Assembly (NCBI RefSeq): GCF_003610785.1
Contig: NZ_RAQQ01000023.1
Span: forward strand, 38,432 to 102,431
DNA: 64,000 bases
From: Micromonospora globbae
GTDB taxonomy: Bacteria > Actinomycetota > Actinomycetes > Mycobacteriales > Micromonosporaceae
Direction of reading: 5' to 3'
Position numbers and translations under genes: made by a program. Shown here piece by piece: positions 15,849 to 21,643 of the stretch. How positions within the stretch are numbered: position 1 is the first letter of the stretch; each line of letters starts with the position of its first letter. Under the pieces are notes generated by a model, which ran no database searches, had not been told where the DNA came from, and saw only the letters and a program-made list of their open reading frames with translations.

Positions 15849-15870
15849 GGCGAACGTCGGCGAACGTTCG
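15849..15870. repeat. 10-bp-spaced direct repeat with a palindromic end, between argC and the BTAD gene
   Basis: ggcgaacgt occurs at 15849-15857 and again at 15859-15867, one helical turn apart, and the second copy runs into the perfect 10-base palindrome cgaacgttcg (15861-15870). The position in a divergent promoter region suggests a regulator site, either for the downstream BTAD gene or for argC. No binding protein can be named. Confidence 0.45.
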
Positions 15871-15971
15871 GCCCGGCGCGGGCACCGCCACGCAATCCAT
15901 CGACTGTCATAATTGAAACGTTCTGGTGTGGGGCCGGAGACGGCCCGCGGGGGGCACGCAGCGGAGGACGA

Positions 15972-17828
15972 ATGGGACTTTCGTTCCGGATCCTCGGTCC
16001 GGCACAGGTCCTTCGCGACGGGCGGCCCCTGCGCCTGCCCGGCGGCCGGCCCACCGCCCTGCTGGTCACCCTGCTGCTGCACGCGGGGCTCGCGGTGCCC
16101 GTGGAGCGGCTGCGCCAGGAGTTGTGGGGCGGGCAGGCGCCCGCCTCGGCCGTGGCGAACCTGCGCACCCATGCCAGTCACCTACGGCACCTGCTCACCG
16201 CGCCCGGCGAGCCGGCCCGGCTGCGCGCGGAGAACGGCGGCTACCTGCTCCGGGTGGATCCGGGCGAGCTGGACGCCGCCGAGTTCGAGCGGCTGGTCGC
16301 CGAGGGGCAGGCGGCCCACGCCGACGGCCGTCCCGGTGACGCCGCGCCGCTGCTGGAACGGGCGCTGGCCCTCTGGTCGGCCACGGAGCCGCCCCCGGCG
16401 TACGGGCCGGCCACCGCCGCCGCGTTCGACCGGCTCCGCGAGCGGCGGGCCGCCGGCCGGGAGACGTACGCGGCCTGCCGGCTCGACCTGGGCGACCGGG
16501 GCAGCCCGGCGCTGCTCGCCCTGCTCCGCGGGCACCTCGCGGAGAACCCGCTCCGCGAGCCCGGCTGGGCGCTGCTCATGACGGCCCAGTGCCGGGCCGG
16601 CGACCGCGCCGCCGCCCTCACGACGTACCGGGCCGCGTGCCGTGCCCTCGCCGGCGAACTGGGCGTCACCCCCGGCCCGGAGCTGACCGAGCTGTACCGG
16701 GCCGTCCGGCGGCACGAACCGCGCCCACCGGCGGGACGCCCACCCGCCCGCACCCGGGACCGGCCCCCGGGCGACCTCCGCCCCGCCTCCCCCGTGCCGC
16801 ACGAGCTGCCCTGCCCCACCACGCCCTTCGTCGGCCGCCGCGCCGAGCTGGCACGCCTTCGCACCGCGCTCACCACGGCCCGCGAACGCCCCGCCACCGT
16901 CTCCGTGTACGGCATGGCCGGCACCGGCAAGTCCGCGCTCGCCCTGCACGCCGCGGCCGCGGCCCTGGACGCGTTCCCCGACGGCCAGCTCCACCTCGAC
17001 CTCGGCGGCTCGGTCGCGGGCACCGCGCCGTCACCGTTGCGGGTGGCGGCGCGGGTGCTGCGCTCGTTCCGGGCCGGCGCCGCGGAGCCGGTGCCGCTGG
17101 GCCTCGCCGAGGCACGGGCGCGGATCCGGTCGCTGCTGTTCGACCGCCGCGTGCTGCTGGTGCTCGACAACGTCGCCGACCCCGCCCAGGTCGACGGCCT
17201 GCTGCCGGTACGCGGCGGCTGCGCCCTGCTGCTCACCAGCCGCTGCCCGGTGCCCCACACCGACCGCCCGCTGCGCCTCGACCCGCTGCCACCGGTCGAC
17301 GGGCTGACGCTGCTGCGGGCCGTCGCCGGGGACCGCCGCGTGGACGCGGAACCGGAGGCCGCCGCGGCCGTGGTGGCGCTCTGCGAGGGGCTGCCGCTGG
17401 CGCTGCTCACCGCCGCCGGCCGGCTCGCCGAGTGCCCGCACTGGACCATGGCCCGCCTGGCCCGGTTGCTGGGCGACGAGGGCCACCGGCTGGCGGAGAC
17501 CGGCCTGCGTCCCCGGCTGACCGCGAGCTACCACCGGCTCGGCCCGGCCGCGCCGCTCTTCCGCCGCCTCGGCGGCGCGCCCACCGGACCGGTCACACCC
17601 GAACTGGCCGCCGCGCTGGCCGACGCGCCGACCGAGGAGGCCGCACGGGCGCTGGACCGGCTCGTGGCGGCGCAGCTCGCCGAGCCGGCCGGTCCGGGCC
17701 GGTACCGCATCGGCGACCTCGTCCGGCTCTACGCCGCCGAACTCGACGCCGCCGACCCCCCGGCCGGCGCCCACCGGGTCAGACCGACGCGGGACTGTCC
17801 TCCCGGTAACCCCGGGCCTGGAGGGTGA
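15972..17828 (+). CDS. BTAD/SARP-type transcriptional regulator with NB-ARC-like ATPase domain
   Basis: 618 residues; GGAGGACGA precedes the ATG. Order of domains: OmpR-like winged helix (about 1-95, starting 'LSFRILGPAQVLRDG'), bacterial transcriptional activation domain of helical repeats (about 100-250, ending 'GELGVTPGPELTELYRAV'), a Pro/Arg linker, then an AAA/NB-ARC module with Walker A 'GMAGTGKSA' (about 314-322) and Walker B 'RVLLVLDN' (about 393-400). It stops after the ATPase and winged-helix part, without the TPR tail of AfsR. Members activate nearby secondary metabolite or peptide operons by binding 11-bp-spaced direct repeats; such a site lies at the mauE-like promoter. The 3' end overlaps the convergent exporter gene by 50 bp. 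Confidence 0.9.
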   Translation: MGLSFRILGPAQVLRDGRPLRLPGGRPTALLVTLLLHAGLAVPVERLRQELWGGQAPASAVANLRTHASHLRHLLTAPGEPARLRAENGGYLLRVDPGELDAAEFERLVAEGQAAHADGRPGDAAPLLERALALWSATEPPPAYGPATAAAFDRLRERRAAGRETYAACRLDLGDRGSPALLALLRGHLAENPLREPGWALLMTAQCRAGDRAAALTTYRAACRALAGELGVTPGPELTELYRAVRRHEPRPPAGRPPARTRDRPPGDLRPASPVPHELPCPTTPFVGRRAELARLRTALTTARERPATVSVYGMAGTGKSALALHAAAAALDAFPDGQLHLDLGGSVAGTAPSPLRVAARVLRSFRAGAAEPVPLGLAEARARIRSLLFDRRVLLVLDNVADPAQVDGLLPVRGGCALLLTSRCPVPHTDRPLRLDPLPPVDGLTLLRAVAGDRRVDAEPEAAAAVVALCEGLPLALLTAAGRLAECPHWTMARLARLLGDEGHRLAETGLRPRLTASYHRLGPAAPLFRRLGGAPTGPVTPELAAALADAPTEEAARALDRLVAAQLAEPAGPGRYRIGDLVRLYAAELDAADPPAGAHRVRPTRDCPPGNPGPGG

Positions 17829-19620
17829 ACAACCGGGCGTACCCGCCGCCGGCGGCGAGCAGCTCGTCGTGCCGCCCGTACTCGGCGACGCGACCGTCGG
17901 CGAGCACAGCGATCGTGTCCGCGTCCCGGACGGCGTTGAGCCGGTGGGAGATGAGCAGGCTGGTCCGCCCCCGGCGCAGGTCACGCAGCCGGGTGTGCAG
18001 GTCGTGCTCGGCCTCGGCGTCGAGCCCGGAGCTGGGCTCGTCGAGGATCAGCAGGTCACGGTCCGCCCGCAGGAAACCGCGGGCCAGGGCCACCCGCTGC
18101 CACTGGCCGCCGGAGAGGACCACGCCGGCCTGCTCGTCGTCCCGGTCCGGGCCCTCGTAGAAGATCCGCGTGAGCAGCGTGTCGTAGCCGCGGGGCAGCG
18201 CCGCCAGGGTCTCGTCCACGCCGGCCTGCCGCGCGGCGGCCCGCAGCCGCCCCGGGTCGTCCCGGGCGGCGAGGTCGCCCACCGCGATGTTCTCGGCCGC
18301 CGTGAGGTCGTACGGCATGAAGTCCTGGAACACCGCCCCGAGCCGCTCCCGCAGCGCCGCCGGGTCGAACTCGCGCAGGTCGACCCCGTCCCACCGGATC
18401 GCGCCGCGCTCCGGGTCGTAGAACCGGCAGAGCAGCTTGACCAGGGTGCTCTTGCCCGCGCCGTTCAGGCCGACGAGAGCGGTGGTCGAGCCGGCCGGCA
18501 GGAACAGGTCCACCCCGCGCAGCACCCAGGGGTGCCGTGGCGAGTACCGGAACCAGACGTCGCACAGCTCGATGCCCCGCCGCAGCGGCGGGACGGGCCG
18601 GGCCACGGCCGGCACCGGCAGGTCGCGCTCGGCCCGGACCACCTCGTCGTAGTGGTCGAATAGGAGCAGCGCCCGGTGGATCGCGCCGAGCTGCCCGACC
18701 AGGCTGCCCAACGCCCCCTGGACCCCGGGCACGGCGGCCAGGTAGATCACCACGTCGCCGGGGGTGAGCCGGCCGGCGGCGGCCGCCGCCACGGTGTAGA
18801 CCACCCCGACGCCGGCGACCACCGCCCCTTGCAGCCCGAGCAGGCTCTGGGCGCGCAGCTCGCGCCGGTCCAGGCGCTGCTCGACGGCGTGCATGCCGTG
18901 CAGTTCGGCCAGCATCCGGTCGCCGAGGAACCGGCCGAGACCGAACAACCGCACCTCCTTGGCCGCCGGCACGCCCACCAGCAGCTGGGCGAAGAACAGG
19001 TCCCGCCGCTGGAAGTGCTCCAGGTGCAGCACCATCGCGGCCCGGGCACGGTTGAGCCGCAACTGGAGCCAGAGCGTGGGCAGCGCGGCGGCCAGCACCA
19101 GCAGGCCGATCACGGGGCTGAGCGCCAGCAGCACGCCGAGGAAGCCGCTGAGCGCGATGAGGCTCTGCACGCCGCCGAGCGCGTTGCCCGTCAGCTGGGT
19201 GGGACCGAGGTGGCCGGTCTGCTGGGCGGCCTGGAGGCGGTCCTGGAACGTCGGATCCTCCAGCCGGACCAGGCCCACCAGCCGCAGCACCGCGTCGTGC
19301 AGCCGGCGGCGCACCAGCCGGCTCACCGCCCGCATCCGCTCCTTCTCCACGTACGCGCGCAGGTGGGGCAGGAGCACGCCGGCTGCCGCGGCGACCGCGA
19401 GGCCGACGCCGAGCAGGGCCAGCGACCCGGGCGAGCGGCCCCGGGTGAGCCCGTCGAGGACGAGTTTGGTCAGCGCGGCCACGAGCACCGGCGCCACCCC
19501 GGCGAGCACCGCCAGCAGCAGGTCGGCCGTGGTGCCCGCCGGCGCGGCGCGCCAGGTGAGCCCGAGGGCCGCCCGGGTGTGCCGGGCGGCCCGGCGCGGC
19601 GCCAGTCGCGGGCCCGTCAC
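17779..19620 (-). CDS. ABC exporter (fused membrane and ATPase domains), probable peptide exporter
   Basis: 613 residues. N-terminal membrane domain with about six helices (roughly 30-320), then an ATPase domain with Walker A 'GLNGAGKST' (384-392), signature 'LSGGQ' (502-506) and Walker B 'LLILDEPSSGLD' (from 523), and switch 'LLISHRLNAVRDAD'. No N-terminal C39 peptidase is present, so any leader removal must be done by another enzyme. The start overlaps the tlpA-like stop by 4 bp, so it is in one operon with tlpA-like and mauE-like genes. By context it most likely exports the cysteine-rich peptide encoded at 20902; a lipid or drug substrate is the alternative. Confidence 0.93.
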   Translation of the reverse strand: MTGPRLAPRRAARHTRAALGLTWRAAPAGTTADLLLAVLAGVAPVLVAALTKLVLDGLTRGRSPGSLALLGVGLAVAAAAGVLLPHLRAYVEKERMRAVSRLVRRRLHDAVLRLVGLVRLEDPTFQDRLQAAQQTGHLGPTQLTGNALGGVQSLIALSGFLGVLLALSPVIGLLVLAAALPTLWLQLRLNRARAAMVLHLEHFQRRDLFFAQLLVGVPAAKEVRLFGLGRFLGDRMLAELHGMHAVEQRLDRRELRAQSLLGLQGAVVAGVGVVYTVAAAAAGRLTPGDVVIYLAAVPGVQGALGSLVGQLGAIHRALLLFDHYDEVVRAERDLPVPAVARPVPPLRRGIELCDVWFRYSPRHPWVLRGVDLFLPAGSTTALVGLNGAGKSTLVKLLCRFYDPERGAIRWDGVDLREFDPAALRERLGAVFQDFMPYDLTAAENIAVGDLAARDDPGRLRAAARQAGVDETLAALPRGYDTLLTRIFYEGPDRDDEQAGVVLSGGQWQRVALARGFLRADRDLLILDEPSSGLDAEAEHDLHTRLRDLRRGRTSLLISHRLNAVRDADTIAVLADGRVAEYGRHDELLAAGGGYARLFTLQARGYREDSPASV

Positions 19621-20156
19621 GAGGCCACCGGCAGGTCCAACCGGGCGATGCCGAAGGCGGTCGACGCCACGATCCCGCGCTCGTCGAGCAGCCCGAACGC
19701 GGGGTACCCCTTGACGCCGAAGGCGAGCGGCAGCGGGCCGCTTCCCGGCTCGACGAAGACCGTCGCGAGGCCGGCGAACTGCGCGGCGTACGGCTCGGTG
19801 TCCGGGCCCTTGCCGACCACCACGATCCAGACGTGCGCGGCCCCTCCGGGCATCGTCCGCGCCCGGTCGACGAGCAGCGGGATCTGCTCCGCGCAGTGCT
19901 CGCAGGCCGGCGACAGGAACGCCACGAGCGTCATCGGCGGGATGTCCGCCCGGGTGCGCACCGCACCGTCCACGGTGGTCGAGACGAAGTCCCCGGGGAT
20001 GGAACCGACCTCCAGCATCACCTCCGGCGGCGCCGCCTGGCGCTCACCGAGCAGGTCGGTGTGCTCGCGCAGCCGGCGGATCACGCCGAGCAGCAGCACG
20101 AGGTTGAGCAGGCCGAGCGCGGCGACGAGGACGACGGCGACGGTCAACAGCGCCAT
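19617..20156 (-). CDS. Membrane-anchored TlpA/MauD-like thioredoxin-fold protein
   Basis: 179 residues. The ATG at 20156 follows GAAGGAG. A single N-terminal membrane helix ('LLTVAVVLVAALGLLNLVLL') anchors an extracytoplasmic thioredoxin-like domain with the active site 'SPACEHCAEQIPLL' (CxxC), and the cis-Pro region 'GVKGYPAFGLLD'. MauD-type proteins work with MauE in making or shuffling disulfides of the six-disulfide small subunit of methylamine dehydrogenase. Here no methylamine genes are present, but a ten-cysteine peptide is encoded next door, so that peptide is the likely client. It sits between the mauE-like gene (31 bp gap) and the exporter (4-bp overlap). Confidence 0.88.
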   Translation of the reverse strand: MALLTVAVVLVAALGLLNLVLLLGVIRRLREHTDLLGERQAAPPEVMLEVGSIPGDFVSTTVDGAVRTRADIPPMTLVAFLSPACEHCAEQIPLLVDRARTMPGGAAHVWIVVVGKGPDTEPYAAQFAGLATVFVEPGSGPLPLAFGVKGYPAFGLLDERGIVASTAFGIARLDLPVAS

Positions 20157-20187
20157 GGGGACTCCTTCACGGGTTGCCGGGCGGGGG

Positions 20188-20739
20188 TCAGGGTCGGCCG
20201 GCCGGGCGGGTGGTCCGGGACGGCGTGGGGGCGAACAGGGCCACGAGATCGTCGAGACGGACGGCCACGGCGGCCAGCGGGACGGCCACCCCGGCGGCGA
20301 GCAGCGCGGCGGCCGGCGACAGCGACGGCCCGGCCACCGCCCCGCCGAGCAGGCCGAGCACGGCCACCGCGGCGAGGGCCACGTTGCGCGCCACGTGCCG
20401 GGGGCCGACCGGCGCGTCGGCGCTCCCGAAGCAGCGGCAGGCCGGGCGCGCGCCACGGCGCAGCGCGCCGACGACCGCGGCGGTGAGCACGGCCAGCAGT
20501 CCGGCGGCGAGCAGCAGTCCCGCGGGCGCGGTACGCCCGACGGCGAGCAGCACGACGACGGCCGCCTCGGCGGCGACGGCGAGCCGGGCCACCGGCCGGG
20601 TCCAGCGTGCGGGCACGCCGAACTGGCCCACCGACACGACGAACCCGGCGAAGGCCGCCCGGGTGCGCAGCTTGCCGACCACCGCGGCGAGGAACACCAG
20701 GGCCAGCAGCAGCCGCGCGGCCAGCTCGGTCGCTCGCAT
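20188..20739 (-). CDS. MauE/DoxX-like membrane protein
   Basis: 183 residues. The start at 20739 is set by GAGGAGG and by the fit of the product to the family; longer in-frame starts would read through the promoter. Four hydrophobic segments are visible. The first includes 'LVFLAAVVGKLRTRAAFAGF', typical of MauE/DoxX, and a loop after the third contains 'PACRCFGSAD', matching the 'C.CFG' motif of MauE. MauE is thought to pass reducing equivalents across the membrane to a MauD/TlpA partner. It is the first gene of the operon and lies behind a SARP-type promoter. Confidence 0.85.
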   Translation of the reverse strand: MRATELAARLLLALVFLAAVVGKLRTRAAFAGFVVSVGQFGVPARWTRPVARLAVAAEAAVVVLLAVGRTAPAGLLLAAGLLAVLTAAVVGALRRGARPACRCFGSADAPVGPRHVARNVALAAVAVLGLLGGAVAGPSLSPAAALLAAGVAVPLAAVAVRLDDLVALFAPTPSRTTRPAGRP

Positions 20740-20771
20740 CCGTCCGCACCTCCTCGTCACGACGGAGGCCC

Positions 20772-20812
20772 ACGCTAGGAGCGGGGGATACGGCGCGGAT
20801 ACATCGAGGTAC
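20772..20812 (-). promoter_or_regulatory. SARP-type promoter of the mauE-tlpA-ABC operon
   Basis: On the minus strand GTATCC occurs at 20802-20797 and at 20791-20786, exactly 11 bp apart, and the second copy ends 8 bp before TAGCGT (20777-20772), a TANNNT -10 box. A degenerate third copy GTACCTC lies 10 bp further upstream. Direct repeats with an 11-bp period ending 8 bp before the -10 define SARP activator sites. The mauE start codon is 32 bp downstream of the -10. The BTAD regulator at 15972 is the natural candidate to bind here. Confidence 0.6.
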
Positions 20813-20901
20813 GCCGTCGCCGACGCCGGCTGTAGGTCCGGTGTACGGGGCGGCCGTAGCGTCCCCGCATCGATCGACGACAATCGGAGGGAGGTGAACG
20901 G

Positions 20902-21117
20902 ATGTTCCGTCGACTGGAGAGCCTCGGCGAGCGGCTGCTCGGGGTGTTCGTGCCGAAGGTGACGGCCGCCGCCGGCTGTCCGCCGGACCCGTGGTGTGCG
21001 GTGTGCGGCACCTGCTACTTCAAGCGGTGCAGCTACAGCGGCTCGTGCGCGGTGAACTGCGGCTCGTGCGGCTACTACTGCTCGGCCGGAGCCAGCAGCA
21101 TGACCTCACTGTGCTGA
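20902..21117 (+). CDS. Cysteine-rich peptide precursor (ten Cys, 71 residues)
   Basis: A strong Shine-Dalgarno (GGAGGGAGGTGAAC) precedes the ATG. Residues 1-24 form a leader that is amphipathic rather than a Sec signal: 'MFRRLESLGERLLGVFVPK', followed by 'VTAAAGC'. AAA/G (residues 22-25) fits the small-x-small rule of type I signal peptidases and would release a 47-residue core. The core has ten cysteines (positions 26, 32, 35, 38, 43, 49, 53, 56, 60, 71), many Gly, Ser and Tyr and few charges, with pieces such as 'WCAVCGTCYFKRCSYSGSC'. An even cysteine count suggests five disulfides. Divergent from the mauE operon. I recognise no named family; a small secreted disulfide-rich bacteriocin, in style like fulvocin C, is one possibility. 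Confidence 0.8.
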   Translation: MFRRLESLGERLLGVFVPKVTAAAGCPPDPWCAVCGTCYFKRCSYSGSCAVNCGSCGYYCSAGASSMTSLC

Positions 21118-21129
21118 TCGCGCTCGGGG

Positions 21130-21162
21130 GTGCCGCGTGGCCGGTCCACGGCCGCGCGGCAC
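21130..21162. terminator. Terminator between the peptide gene and the convergent S26 peptidase gene
   Basis: 13-bp stem (21130-21142 with 21150-21162) containing one G-T wobble and a 7-base loop, 12 bp after the peptide stop codon. It can serve both strands. Confidence 0.75.
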
Positions 21163-21169
21163 GTCCCCG

Positions 21170-21640
21170 TCAGCCCTCGCGCAGCCGCGGCCGGACCACC
21201 ACCCCGAGCACGTCCCGCTCCGGGATGTACCCGCACTCCCGCGAGTCGTAGCTGAACGGCGGGTTGTCCCCCAGCACCACCAGGTGCCCGGGCGGAACCT
21301 CCCGCTCCGGTCGCTGCCGCAGCAGCGGCACCCGGTCCACCGGCACCGGATCACCGGGCACCGCGTACGCCCGCTTGATGAGCAGGCCGCGCTCGCCGTC
21401 ACCGGGCGGCGTGGGGTGACCGGCGGTCATCGCCGCGGGGGCCACCACCACGACGACGTCACCCGCGCGGACCTCCCCCAGCGGCACCCGCCGGGCGAGC
21501 ACCCGGTCACCCGGCCGCAGCGTGGGTTCCATGCTGCGGCCCACCACCGACACCAGCATCAGGTGCCGGCGGGCCCAGAGCAGGCCGGCGGCGGCCGCCA
21601 CGAGGACGACCGCCACCGCCAGCCATCCGACCGCCGGCAC
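21170..21640 (-). CDS. Small S26 family signal peptidase
   Basis: 156 residues, GTG start 3 bp after the pheT stop. One N-terminal membrane helix ('LAVAVVLVAAAAGLLWA') is followed by 'VVGRSMEPTLRPGDRVL' with the catalytic Ser of the S-M motif, 'RGLLIKRAYAVPGDPV' with the general-base Lys, and 'GHLVVLGDNPPFSYDSREC' (box E). Type I signal peptidases cleave after small-x-small sites outside the membrane. Its position next to a precursor with an AAA/G site suggests it processes that peptide, though it is probably transcribed by read-through from pheST. The housekeeping signal peptidase is expected elsewhere. Confidence 0.88.
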   Translation of the reverse strand: MPAVGWLAVAVVLVAAAAGLLWARRHLMLVSVVGRSMEPTLRPGDRVLARRVPLGEVRAGDVVVVVAPAAMTAGHPTPPGDGERGLLIKRAYAVPGDPVPVDRVPLLRQRPEREVPPGHLVVLGDNPPFSYDSRECGYIPERDVLGVVVRPRLREG

Positions 21641-21643
21641 CGG

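Noticed and set aside
17779..17828. Frameshift or truncation of the BTAD protein at its 3' end
   Set aside because: The last residues look unstructured because they overlap the convergent exporter gene, but the conserved domains are complete before that point; a modest overlap of convergent genes explains it.
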